DNA of 52,480 nucleotides, from the NCBI GenBank assembly GCA_964539825.1, contig CAZIKF010000036.1, forward strand, positions 1 to 52,480, in the 5' to 3' direction. Shown in pieces: positions 34,095 to 43,320 of this stretch. Positions within the stretch are counted from its first letter, which is position 1. Each line of letters opens with the position of its first letter. Source of the DNA: CAZIKF01 sp964539825. GTDB taxonomy: Bacteria; Muiribacteriota; UBA6191. The translations under genes and the position numbers were made by a program. The notes beneath the pieces were generated by a model. It made no database searches. It worked only from the letters and a program-made list of their open reading frames with translations, and was not told the origin of the DNA.

Positions 34095-36020
34095 CTAGTA
34101 ATTCTCAGCGGCCCGAAACACTTTTTCTGAAATAAAGAGTTCTGTCATTTCAGCGTCGAGGTGGGAACGATCCGTTTCCATCCTCAAGATCGAGATTGCT
34201 TTCTCAACCGGAATGGCTTTTTTATAGGGCCGGTCTGATGCGGTAAGCGCATCGTAGATATCAGCAACAGCCATCATCTTTGACTGGGGTAAGATTTCAT
34301 CTTCGGTCAATTGGTTAGGGTATCCATCTCCTGAGAGCCATTCATGATGCCCATAGGCAATCGAAGGAACCTGCTTTAATCCACTGGTCCATGGAATTTT
34401 TGATAAAAAGGTGAAGGAATGAGTCACATGGGATTCAATTTCTTTCCTCTCTTCAGCGGTAATCGAACCCTTGCGAACGGAGAGCCCTTCAATCTCCCTT
34501 TCAGTTATAAAGGGCTTGGGTTGTCCATATGGATCAAGGTAGTTTCTCTCAGCGATATCCAGAAGCCGCTTGAAATTACCTTCTTCCAGAATGGATGGCT
34601 CATTGGTCTGGATAATGAAATAGATAATATTTTCAATGCCTTCGATAGAATGTCTTAGTTCTTCATCCAGAGCCGGAAAATGATCCGAAGCGGCATCCCA
34701 GCCCATGTTTCTCACCATCTCAAATTTCTTGAGGAGATTTTTGGTTTCGATATTCTTAAGGATATATTCAAAGCGCGCACGGATAATATCCATTTCATGG
34801 GGATACAATTTCTTTGCTTTTACAAGAACTTGTTCGCGGACCCCAATTTTTCCAAAATCATGGAGAAGGGAAGAATAGCGAATTTCCTGTAGTTCGCGCT
34901 CATCATAATTGAGTTCAGCCCACCTTCCTTGACGGCTCTGGGACATGATTCTGGCCAGTTCACAGGTCATCAGGGAAACCCGAAAGGAGTGTCCGGAGGT
35001 AGTGGGATCTCTTTGCTCAATTGCAGTGACAGAGGCATTCACGAAACCCTCGAAGAGGTTTTGAATGTCCTGGATCAGGGTAGTGTTTTTCAGGCAGATA
35101 GCAGCCTGGGAAGTAAGCGAGTGAATGAGATCCACATCATCTTGAGTAAAATCTACAATATCCTCTACATTCAGACCTTGTGTCTCCAACTCTTCGTATT
35201 CCGGCTTTTTCTTGTTGATGAGCTGAACAACTCCAAGAATTGTATGTTCATTATCCACCATGGGATGAACCAGCAGACTCTTGGTCCTGTAACCCGTAGA
35301 ACGATCCACATTTTGATTAAAGGCGTAATCAACCTCCTCGGGGATTTCATAGGCATCATTGATTTGCAGACACTCCCCCGTGAGGGCGACAAATCCGGCA
35401 AGACTCCTTTTGGAGACGGGGAGTGAGAGGTCAACCTTTAGATTTTGTTTGAGAGTATCGTTTTGAAAATAGGAAAAGGATAATTCGATGGGTTTATCGT
35501 CGTCGTTGTATTTGACAATGCAAATACTACCCGCGTCTGAATTGGTCAAATCACGACTCTTCTGAAGAATGAGATTCATTAAGACAAAGGGGTCAGAAAT
35601 AGAGGACAGCGATTTTCCGATTTCGTTAAGCTCTTTTAATTTCTTAGATTCAAAATCAAGAACATTATTAATTTTCTTGAGTTCAATTTTCTGGTCCACA
35701 AAACTGCGGGCCATGCGAAGTGTCTGAGAGAGTAAGAGCTTTTGAGGATCAGCGGGGAGGATGCTGAAGAAATCATACTTCTCAAGAATTTCCGAAGAAT
35801 CGGATCCATTGGAGAGTACCAGGGCGAGTAAAACTTGCGCTTGATGGGTTAGATCAAACTTCTCAATGGCTTGTTGAAGCTCAGTTTGTTCAAGCAGCAG
35901 CAGAACCCAGCCCCGCGGGCCGTCGGCCAGAAAATTCTCCAAGCTGAGAAACTCCACGTTTCCTTCAATTGGAAACTGGTCACTGTCTATTGTGGAAACA
36001 ACCTGCAACGTCACGTTCAT
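34095..36020 (-). CDS. GAF plus HD-GYP domain protein (probable c-di-GMP phosphodiesterase)
   Basis: The 641-residue protein has an N-terminal region (about 1-115) that resembles a degenerate receiver domain, a helix, a GAF domain (about 140-320; SLLVHPMVDNEHTILGVVQLINKK), and an HD-GYP domain. The latter shows SGHSFRVSL, LLHDFGKIGV, IESHVTHSFTFL, HHEWLSGDGYP and MAVADIYDALTASDRPY, all the expected metal and GYP residues. About 100 residues are inserted between the first Lys and the HVTH motif. HD-GYP proteins degrade cyclic di-GMP, so this one probably links a GAF ligand to motility or surface behaviour. Confidence 0.85.
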   Translation of the reverse strand: MNVTLQVVSTIDSDQFPIEGNVEFLSLENFLADGPRGWVLLLLEQTELQQAIEKFDLTHQAQVLLALVLSNGSDSSEILEKYDFFSILPADPQKLLLSQTLRMARSFVDQKIELKKINNVLDFESKKLKELNEIGKSLSSISDPFVLMNLILQKSRDLTNSDAGSICIVKYNDDDKPIELSFSYFQNDTLKQNLKVDLSLPVSKRSLAGFVALTGECLQINDAYEIPEEVDYAFNQNVDRSTGYRTKSLLVHPMVDNEHTILGVVQLINKKKPEYEELETQGLNVEDIVDFTQDDVDLIHSLTSQAAICLKNTTLIQDIQNLFEGFVNASVTAIEQRDPTTSGHSFRVSLMTCELARIMSQSRQGRWAELNYDERELQEIRYSSLLHDFGKIGVREQVLVKAKKLYPHEMDIIRARFEYILKNIETKNLLKKFEMVRNMGWDAASDHFPALDEELRHSIEGIENIIYFIIQTNEPSILEEGNFKRLLDIAERNYLDPYGQPKPFITEREIEGLSVRKGSITAEERKEIESHVTHSFTFLSKIPWTSGLKQVPSIAYGHHEWLSGDGYPNQLTEDEILPQSKMMAVADIYDALTASDRPYKKAIPVEKAISILRMETDRSHLDAEMTELFISEKVFRAAENY

Positions 36021-36135
36021 AAGCTTCTGGAATACACCCTAAATGCTTTACACCAAGTCCAGTAAATAGTATGTTATCGGCTCGAATTTATCAACATAGA
36101 TTCTCTGAAATTCACCCCCAAAACATACCTTAACC

Positions 36136-38559
36136 TTGGCAGTCCCGGTAGTGAAATCTAAAAGAAGCATCCAAGATCACATCCAGGTCCTTCGCGGAGT
36201 TCACAAGGATCCCTTCTCAATTCTGGGAATGCATGTAGAAGAAGGGGCAGGTGAAGATTTCATCACGGTTCGAACTTTTCGTCCCGATGCGCAGAGCGTC
36301 AATCTCATCGATCTTGAAAAAAACGAGTCCTGGCCAATGACTCTGATTCATGATGATGGAATGTTTGAAATCCTCCTACCCTCCAGAAAGAAGGTATTTC
36401 CTTATCAGCTTGAACTTCAGGATTCCGAGGGGCAAATCCTGCGAATCCATGATCCCTACTCCTTTCTTCCGGTGACAACCGAGTATGATCGCCACCTTTT
36501 TCTAGAAGGAAAGAACTACCGAATCTATGAAAAGATGGGTGCCCAGGTGATGGAAATCGACCAGATACGAGGTACCTATTTCTCAGTCTGGGCTCCCAAT
36601 GCGAGACGAGTCAGCGTCATCGGGGAGTTCAATCACTGGGAAGGCACAGTTCACTGTATGCGTATGCTGGGAAGTTCGGGCATATGGGAAATCTTTATCC
36701 CCGGTGTCGTAGAAGGATTTAAATATAAATACGAAGTCCTTACGGAAGATAATTATCTCCTGCATAAAGCGGATCCATTCGGCACCAGTATGGAAAAGCC
36801 GCCTGCGACCAACAGCATCGTACATAGCCTGGGAGAGGGATTTACCTGGACCGATCAGGAATGGATTGAGAAGAGACCTGGGCTTAAACCCTTAGAAGAA
36901 CCAATGTACATCTACGAGGTTCATCTCGGTTCCTGGCTTAGAACCGATGGAAACCAGATGCTGGACTACAAAGAGATGGCCCATGGATTGGTAAAGTATT
37001 GCCTGGATATGGGATATACCCATCTTGAACTCCTACCCGTTTATGAGCATCCCTTCTACGGGAGTTGGGGATACCAGATCATCGGCTATTTTGCCGCCAC
37101 CGCACGATACGGATCTCCCGAGGATTTCATGTACCTGGTGAATCATTGTCATGAGAACAACCTTTCAGTGATTCTGGATTGGGTTCCCGCCCACTTCCCC
37201 AAGGATGCCCATGGCCTGGGCTATTTTGACGGAACACCACTTTTTGAAGCATCCGATCCGAGAATGCGTGAGCAGAGGGATTGGGGCACCTATGTCTATG
37301 ACTATGGAAAATTGGAAGTTCGAAATTTTTTAATTTCCAACCTGGTTTTCTGGTGCGATCACTTTCATATTGATGGTTTTAGACTTGATGCGGTTGCCTC
37401 TATGCTCTACCTGGACTACTCCAGGGATCCAGGTGAGTGGGTACCCAACAAATTCGGGGGCCGGGAAAACCTCGAAGCCGTGGAATTTATTCGTTCAGCA
37501 AATGATGTGGTTCATGAATTCTACCCCGGTGTATTGATGATTGCAGAAGAGTCAACTTCCTGGCCTGGAGTGACTCAACCGACCCACCTCGGAGGGTTGG
37601 GATTTGATTTGAAGTGGAATCTGGGTTGGATGAATGACATGCTTTCCTTCATGCAGACAGACCCCCTATACAGAAAATCAATGGTCGAAAAGCTCACCTT
37701 TTCTATCTTTTACACTTTTTCAGAGAACTTTATGCTGGTTCTCTCCCATGATGAAGTCGTTCACGGAAAATATTCTTTGCTCAACAAAATGCCGGGAGAT
37801 ACCTGGCAGAGGTTTGCCAACCTCAGGCTTCTTTTAGGTTACCTGGTGGCACATCCCGGAAAAAAACTTCTCTTTATGGGCGGGGACATAGGACAGCAAA
37901 TTGAGTGGAATCATGACCAGGGCCTGGATTGGCACCTGCTGGATTATCCCATCCACGAAGGTCTGACTAAATACCAAAGAGCATTGATGAAACTCTATAA
38001 CGAGTACAAAGCCCTTTCTCAATATGATTTCGACCCAAAAGGATTCGAGTGGATTGACTTTCAAGACAGGGAAAATACGGTTATTTCCTACATGCGAAAG
38101 ACCCGCAATCCTAAAGAGACTCTCATTTTTATCTTCAATTTCACACCAATCGTCAGGGATGAGTACCGTGTGGGAGTCCCCTATGAGGGCAGGTATGAAG
38201 AAATCCTCAATTCAGACTCTGAGTTTTTTGGAGGCTCAAATATAGGCAATATGGGAACAACCAGGGCTGACAATGTATGGCAGCATAATCAGCCTTATTC
38301 ATTGTCTCTACGCCTTCCTCCGCTGGGAATGCTGGTATTCCAGGCTCTGGACGCGCGCGAAATGATCGAGGTAGGTCCGGAGAAAAGACTATTACGTAGA
38401 TTTAAAATGCCAAAGGGTATCAAAGTGCCTAAGCCTAAGAAAAAGGGCAAAAAGAAGGAGAAGGCTCAACCCTCCTCAGAGTCAAAGCCCGCTGTGAAAA
38501 AAGTCTTAAAGAAGGCACCAAAAGCCACATCCTCAGCAAAAAGAAAACCTAAAGTTTGA
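36136..38559 (+). CDS. glgB: 1,4-alpha-glucan branching enzyme
   Basis: GH13 branching enzyme that makes alpha-1,6 branches in glycogen. It has the GlgB N-terminal domain, a CBM48 (FSVWAPNARRVSVIGEFNHW), then the catalytic barrel: ILDWVPAHF, DGFRLDAVASMLY (nucleophile Asp), MIAEEST (acid/base Glu) and LSHDEVVHGK. At the C-terminus an extra Lys/Pro-rich basic tail of about 60 residues (KVPKPKKKGKKKEKAQ onward) is unusual for the family. The start is TTG 36136 or nearby GTG 36151; no Shine-Dalgarno is clear. pulA follows after 9 bp. Confidence 0.93.
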   Translation: MAVPVVKSKRSIQDHIQVLRGVHKDPFSILGMHVEEGAGEDFITVRTFRPDAQSVNLIDLEKNESWPMTLIHDDGMFEILLPSRKKVFPYQLELQDSEGQILRIHDPYSFLPVTTEYDRHLFLEGKNYRIYEKMGAQVMEIDQIRGTYFSVWAPNARRVSVIGEFNHWEGTVHCMRMLGSSGIWEIFIPGVVEGFKYKYEVLTEDNYLLHKADPFGTSMEKPPATNSIVHSLGEGFTWTDQEWIEKRPGLKPLEEPMYIYEVHLGSWLRTDGNQMLDYKEMAHGLVKYCLDMGYTHLELLPVYEHPFYGSWGYQIIGYFAATARYGSPEDFMYLVNHCHENNLSVILDWVPAHFPKDAHGLGYFDGTPLFEASDPRMREQRDWGTYVYDYGKLEVRNFLISNLVFWCDHFHIDGFRLDAVASMLYLDYSRDPGEWVPNKFGGRENLEAVEFIRSANDVVHEFYPGVLMIAEESTSWPGVTQPTHLGGLGFDLKWNLGWMNDMLSFMQTDPLYRKSMVEKLTFSIFYTFSENFMLVLSHDEVVHGKYSLLNKMPGDTWQRFANLRLLLGYLVAHPGKKLLFMGGDIGQQIEWNHDQGLDWHLLDYPIHEGLTKYQRALMKLYNEYKALSQYDFDPKGFEWIDFQDRENTVISYMRKTRNPKETLIFIFNFTPIVRDEYRVGVPYEGRYEEILNSDSEFFGGSNIGNMGTTRADNVWQHNQPYSLSLRLPPLGMLVFQALDAREMIEVGPEKRLLRRFKMPKGIKVPKPKKKGKKKEKAQPSSESKPAVKKVLKKAPKATSSAKRKPKV

Positions 38560-38568
38560 GGTTGGATC

Positions 38569-41130
38569 ATGTTTTATGTATTGATCTTCGCCTGCGTATT
38601 TCTTCTTCTTTTCACAAGGATTCTAGAAGAAGACGAGGACCCAGGGACTGAGGAACTTCATGTTTATTTTTACAAGCTCGATCGAGATTTTGAAGGCTGG
38701 GATCTCTGGGTTTGGGAAAAAGAGTCCAGTCTTGAGGGTAAGGCATACACTCCCAATAAAGTAGAATCCGAACGAGTACAATTTGTAGTACCGCTCGAGA
38801 AATTCATCTCCGGCTCTCCCCTGGGTCTCCTGTTTCGAAAAGATAATTGGGAGAAAAAGGAGGGCGGCGACCGTTTCTGGAATCCTTCTGAATCCCGTCG
38901 AATCTATGCGGTAGAAGGTGAAAAGGAGTTTTATTTGAAGCAGCCCAAACTTCGTCCCTGCCCCAGGGCAGCGTTTCTAGATTCAAAACGGCATATTCAG
39001 GTTTTGCTCCCTTGCAAAGCGGAGCAGAACAGTTTCACCTCGCGGTCCGTTAAAGTCAGTAGCGATAAAGGAAAAGTTCTGCCCATAGAGGGATTTGAGG
39101 TTCGCCAGGATGGGTGGGAGATCGAGATTACGCTGAAGAATCCCCTCGACCTCAGGGCGAAACGACTGGATGAGTACAAGGTAAAAATTAAGGGTTTTCG
39201 AGTAGCGATGCTGCAGCCAAGGGGAATTCTCTATGATGCGGAAATCTTCTATGAAGCAGAGCTGGGAATGAGCCTTGAGGGCTCGAACCTAGTTTTTCGC
39301 ACCTTCGCCCCGATGGCCTCACTGGTTGAAGTCCTCTTGTACAAAGAGTTACTGGGAGGCGAACAAGAAAAGCTGAAAATGATTGAATCCAGACCTGGGC
39401 TATGGGAAGCCAGCGCTTCTTTTGAGGCTTGGAAAGGGGGCTTCTATAAGTATCGCGTTCACGGGCATGGCATTGATAACCGCTTCGTTAGCGAGTGTTT
39501 AGATCCCTACTCCCGATGTCATACCGGCCGCTATGGCCGAAGCCATATTCAGTTCGATCAAACTCCCGTGAGAGAGGGACCCAGGTTTTCCCGTGAAGAA
39601 ATTGTAATTTACGAAGCACACCTGCGGGATTTCTCCATCTTCGAAAACTCAGGAATCAAGAATAAAGGCAAGTATCTCTCGCTGACTGAAAAGGAGACTC
39701 ATCTCAAGAGGGCTCCCGCTATTAAAACAGGCCTGGCACATCTTAAGGAACTGGGCGTAAATACCATTCAGCTGCTCCCACTGCAAAATTTTGATGTAGA
39801 TGATGAGAGTGAGATTTATGACTGGGGTTATATGCCCTGCCACTTCTTTGCGCCTCATGGAGCCTACGCGACGGATCCAGCCAATCTCAGTAGAGTAGTT
39901 GAGCTAAAGAAGGCCATATCGACCCTGCATGAGGAGGGATTCAAGATTATTCTCGACGTGGTCTTTAACCATACGGCGGAGGGCACAGAGGAAGTGATGA
40001 GTTTCCAGGCCTTAGCACCCCATTACTACTATCGTCGTGATCATGAGGGAAAATATTTCAACGGTTCAGGCTGCGGAAATGAATTTAAAACCGAAGCGCC
40101 AATGGCAAGAAAGTTCATCCTGGACTGTCTCAAATTCTGGGTCAATGAGTATAAGATTGATGGTTTTCGCTTTGACCTTATGGGTCTTCTAGACCTGGAA
40201 ACTTTTCGTCGTATTGAAACAGACCTTGTCCAAATCAAACCCGATATCATTCTTTATGGAGAACCATGGGCGGCGGCCGGTGCGGGGGTAGAGGTTCTTG
40301 GCAAAGGAGTGCAAAGGGGTACGCGGTTCTCTGTCTTTAATGATCTCTACCGCGATGCGCTTCGCGGCGATAATTCAAAATGGGGAAAGGGGTTTGCCCA
40401 GGGAGCGGGAGCCAAAGGAGAGGTTGGAATCATCATCCCCATTAAGGAAGGTATCCTGGGGTCTATCAATGAGTTTGCCAGCGAACCGGTGGAAAGTATC
40501 AACTACGTGGCCTGTCACGATAACTATACCCTCAAGGATAAGCTGGTGCTCTCCACCGGGGACAATGAAAGTATCGATGAAGACTGCATTGAGAAGATGG
40601 AGTGGATTCTTGCTGTTCTGCTGATGACATCACAGGGGATTCCCTTTATCCATAGCGGACAGGAGTTTGGCCGCTCCAAAGATTTTCATGAAAACTCCTA
40701 TAACGCTCCCGATGAAATCAATCAGTTGGACTGGAGCCTAAAAAAGAAAAACAAGTCTCTATTTAGACTTTATAAAGATCTGATCTCGCTTAGAAAACAA
40801 CATCGAATCTTAAGGTTGCCTACAGCCGACCAGGTTCGGAAATCCGTTGAGTTCCTTGATGAAGGAGCCGGTCATTATCTCCCCCCCCACTGCCTGGCTT
40901 TTCAGGTTCGAAACCCGGGAATTGTGGATAGTTTTAACAGTATACTCGTTGCTGTTAATGCTGGTCCTGAACCAGCTAAGCTAGCCCTGCCGAAAGGTGA
41001 TTGGAAAACCGTAATGGAAGCGGGAAAGACTCATCTAAAAGTCTCCACTATGAAATCATTTAAATCACAGCAGTTGGAGCTGACCCCATGGGATTCAAGA
41101 ATTTTAGCACGAATCAACCAGGCCGTTTGA
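38569..41130 (+). CDS. pulA: Type I pullulanase (alpha-1,6-glucan debranching enzyme)
   Basis: After an N-terminal hydrophobic segment (MFYVLIFACVFLLLFTRIL) comes a CBM41/PUD starch-binding module (ELHVYFYKLDRDFEGWDLWVW). A CBM48-like domain follows, then a GH13 barrel with the pullulanase-type YDWGYMP motif, VVFNHTA, DGFRFDLMG (nucleophile), LYGEPW (acid/base) and ACHDNYT. It hydrolyses alpha-1,6 branches in pullulan, starch or glycogen. The hydrophobic N-terminus would place the enzyme outside the cytoplasm or tethered to the membrane, unlike GlgB next door. GAGG lies seven bases before the ATG. Confidence 0.9.
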   Translation: MFYVLIFACVFLLLFTRILEEDEDPGTEELHVYFYKLDRDFEGWDLWVWEKESSLEGKAYTPNKVESERVQFVVPLEKFISGSPLGLLFRKDNWEKKEGGDRFWNPSESRRIYAVEGEKEFYLKQPKLRPCPRAAFLDSKRHIQVLLPCKAEQNSFTSRSVKVSSDKGKVLPIEGFEVRQDGWEIEITLKNPLDLRAKRLDEYKVKIKGFRVAMLQPRGILYDAEIFYEAELGMSLEGSNLVFRTFAPMASLVEVLLYKELLGGEQEKLKMIESRPGLWEASASFEAWKGGFYKYRVHGHGIDNRFVSECLDPYSRCHTGRYGRSHIQFDQTPVREGPRFSREEIVIYEAHLRDFSIFENSGIKNKGKYLSLTEKETHLKRAPAIKTGLAHLKELGVNTIQLLPLQNFDVDDESEIYDWGYMPCHFFAPHGAYATDPANLSRVVELKKAISTLHEEGFKIILDVVFNHTAEGTEEVMSFQALAPHYYYRRDHEGKYFNGSGCGNEFKTEAPMARKFILDCLKFWVNEYKIDGFRFDLMGLLDLETFRRIETDLVQIKPDIILYGEPWAAAGAGVEVLGKGVQRGTRFSVFNDLYRDALRGDNSKWGKGFAQGAGAKGEVGIIIPIKEGILGSINEFASEPVESINYVACHDNYTLKDKLVLSTGDNESIDEDCIEKMEWILAVLLMTSQGIPFIHSGQEFGRSKDFHENSYNAPDEINQLDWSLKKKNKSLFRLYKDLISLRKQHRILRLPTADQVRKSVEFLDEGAGHYLPPHCLAFQVRNPGIVDSFNSILVAVNAGPEPAKLALPKGDWKTVMEAGKTHLKVSTMKSFKSQQLELTPWDSRILARINQAV

Positions 41131-42248
41131 TTGCCTGCATTACCCTTCTCCTGTTTCACCTCGTTTTGGATGATCCGCGGGCTTCCCAAAATGACGATTT
41201 CCAAGAGCGGGTCAGAGTGGAGATAGCGCAGTGCTTTCAAGTGCGCTATGAAGGAAGACGAAAGATACTTAAAGTCCTCAATCCAGGTGTCGCAGAATCA
41301 AATGCTTTTGAAGTAGTTCTACTGCCCAGGGACGAGGAAATGCCGCCTGGGAATTCAGGTAAAACGGTCATTAGAACCCCGGTTAAGCGCTATGTAAGTC
41401 TATCCACAACTCATCTCCATTCTCTTCAAACCCTTGGGGTTCTCGATGGTCTGGCAGGCATAGCCCGTGCTCGGGATATAGGTGATGAGGGGCTCAAGAA
41501 GAGACTGATGGAGGGTTCTCTCAAAGAGGTGGGTCTATTTCAAAAGTCGTCTCTGGAAATTCTGGTGGATCTGGAGCCGGAAGTGATCTTCATCTATGGA
41601 AGCGGTGCTCCGGGGGAAGACCTGGATCATCTTAAAAGACTTCAAATTCCGGTGGTGCTGGTTTCTGAGTTCCTTGAATCCTCACCGCTTGGGTATGCGG
41701 AGTGGCTTAAATTTTTTTCACTTTTCTTTGATCGGGAATCCGTGGCGAATGAAGTTTTTAAGAAGGTTAGACGGCATTATCGAACCCTGAAACAGGTAGC
41801 CTTGAGTCAAAAAATCAAGCCGACTGTCTTTGCAAATATTCCCTATGGAGGAACCTGGTTTATGCCCGGGGGTAAGAGTTACTTCGCAACGATTCTCAAA
41901 GACGCGGGGGCGAATTATTTATGGGATATGGCACCCTTGAGCGGAAGTCTGAAACTGAGTCTGGAATCGGTCATAGAAAAAGCCGCTGAGGCAAGGGTGT
42001 GGATCAATCCCGGTGAGCACGCGACTCTTGGTTCGCTGCGCGACGCTGATCCGAGATTTCGCATTTTTTCCGCGCTTTCACGCGGCCAGGTTTTTAACAT
42101 GAACCGCAAATCCCTCGGGGGCGTTTCAAACGATTACTTTTCAGTCGGACTATCCAATCCCCATCGTCTCATCAAGGATTTGATTCAAATTTTCCATCCC
42201 GGGCTTCTTCCGAACCACGAGCCTGAATGGTACCATCGGCTGCGCTAA
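41088..42248 (+). CDS. ABC transporter substrate-binding protein (siderophore/cobalamin type)
   Basis: A signal-like segment (IACITLLLFHLVL) precedes a FecB/BtuF-like two-lobed binding protein with the STTHLHSLQTLGVLDGLAGIA lobe-1 start and SLEILVDLEPEVIFIYG. The C-terminal lobe includes WINPGEHATL. It should capture a chelated iron or corrinoid in the periplasm and hand it to the permease encoded next. The coding sequence overlaps the end of pulA by 43 bp, and GGAG lies eight bases before its ATG within pulA. The ligand cannot be told; no cobalamin riboswitch is visible upstream. Confidence 0.85.
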   Translation: MGFKNFSTNQPGRLIACITLLLFHLVLDDPRASQNDDFQERVRVEIAQCFQVRYEGRRKILKVLNPGVAESNAFEVVLLPRDEEMPPGNSGKTVIRTPVKRYVSLSTTHLHSLQTLGVLDGLAGIARARDIGDEGLKKRLMEGSLKEVGLFQKSSLEILVDLEPEVIFIYGSGAPGEDLDHLKRLQIPVVLVSEFLESSPLGYAEWLKFFSLFFDRESVANEVFKKVRRHYRTLKQVALSQKIKPTVFANIPYGGTWFMPGGKSYFATILKDAGANYLWDMAPLSGSLKLSLESVIEKAAEARVWINPGEHATLGSLRDADPRFRIFSALSRGQVFNMNRKSLGGVSNDYFSVGLSNPHRLIKDLIQIFHPGLLPNHEPEWYHRLR

Positions 42249-42273
42249 GCTTGAATTGCTGTTCTGTTAAACT

Positions 42274-43320
42274 ATGCGGCCAAAATCACGTTTGTTTCTC
42301 GGATTCCTGCTCCTGGCAGGATTATGCATCCTTGGATTCTCACTTTCCCTGGCACTAGGGTCTGTATCCATTCCCTTTGAAAAGGTGCTGCAAGGTCTTT
42401 TTGGAGAGGAGAAAATACGAAGTTCATGGGATCTGATCTTAACCCAGTATCGTCTACCCAAGGCAATAACCGCATTTTTGGCGGGAGCGGCCCTTTCTAT
42501 CAGCGGCCTTTTGATGCAAACCTATTTTCGAAATCCTCTCGCGGGTCCTTTTGTTCTGGGAATTAGCTCAGGCGCGACCCTGGGAGTGGCAGCTGTAATC
42601 ATGCTCCTAGATCCCCTCGGAATCCCATGGTTTTCTGAAGGCCTGGGGAGAAACGCCGGTTCGCTGATAGCAGCCTGCCTTGGTTCAGGCCTGGTCATGG
42701 GAATGATCCTTATGCTGGCCAGAAAGGTGCGCGGACCCACTACTCTTTTGCTGGTGGGATTGATGTTTGGATATGCCTCTGGCGGATTGGTCAACCTGCT
42801 CGTTTACCTCAGTGAATCCAGGCAGATTCAGAGTTTTCTCATCTGGTCTTTTGGGAGTTTCTCTCGAGTTCCCTGGGAAATCATGCCCCTGTTTTACATT
42901 CCAATCCTGGTAGCATTACTAGCCTCCCTTCTGGCTTCAAAACCGCTCAATGCGATTCAATTGGGAGAAAATTATGCCCGTTCCCTCGGTGTTTCGGTTG
43001 ATCGCCTGAGACTATGGATTTTGCTCTGCTCCTCCTTGTTAGCAGGTGTTGTCACAGCATTCTGTGGTCCGGTGGCATTTGTGGGAATCGCTGTTCCCCA
43101 TCTTTGCCGGGGTATATTCAGAACACCTGATCACCGTATTCTGATACCAGCCTGTATTTTCATGGGCGGAGCCCTGTGTCTTTTCGCGGACCTGGGATCT
43201 CAATTACCCGGCCTGGAGGTAACTTTGCCGCTTAACTCCATCACCTCCCTTATAGGTGCCCCTATAGTAGTTTGGGTACTCTTACGCTCCAACCAGAGAA
43301 AAGGATCATTTCAGTCCTGA
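42274..43320 (+). CDS. FecCD-family ABC transporter permease
   Basis: This 348-residue permease has about ten hydrophobic segments and conserved FecCD/BtuC elements: LPKAITAFLAGAALSISGLLMQTYFRNPLA, the cytoplasmic GPVAFVGIAVPHLCR coupling loop, and the terminal SLIGAPIVVWVLLR. Two copies would form the channel of a type II importer for siderophores, haem or cobalamin. It lies 25 bp after the binding protein. The stop overlaps the ATPase start by one base (TGATG). Confidence 0.93.
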   Translation: MRPKSRLFLGFLLLAGLCILGFSLSLALGSVSIPFEKVLQGLFGEEKIRSSWDLILTQYRLPKAITAFLAGAALSISGLLMQTYFRNPLAGPFVLGISSGATLGVAAVIMLLDPLGIPWFSEGLGRNAGSLIAACLGSGLVMGMILMLARKVRGPTTLLLVGLMFGYASGGLVNLLVYLSESRQIQSFLIWSFGSFSRVPWEIMPLFYIPILVALLASLLASKPLNAIQLGENYARSLGVSVDRLRLWILLCSSLLAGVVTAFCGPVAFVGIAVPHLCRGIFRTPDHRILIPACIFMGGALCLFADLGSQLPGLEVTLPLNSITSLIGAPIVVWVLLRSNQRKGSFQS

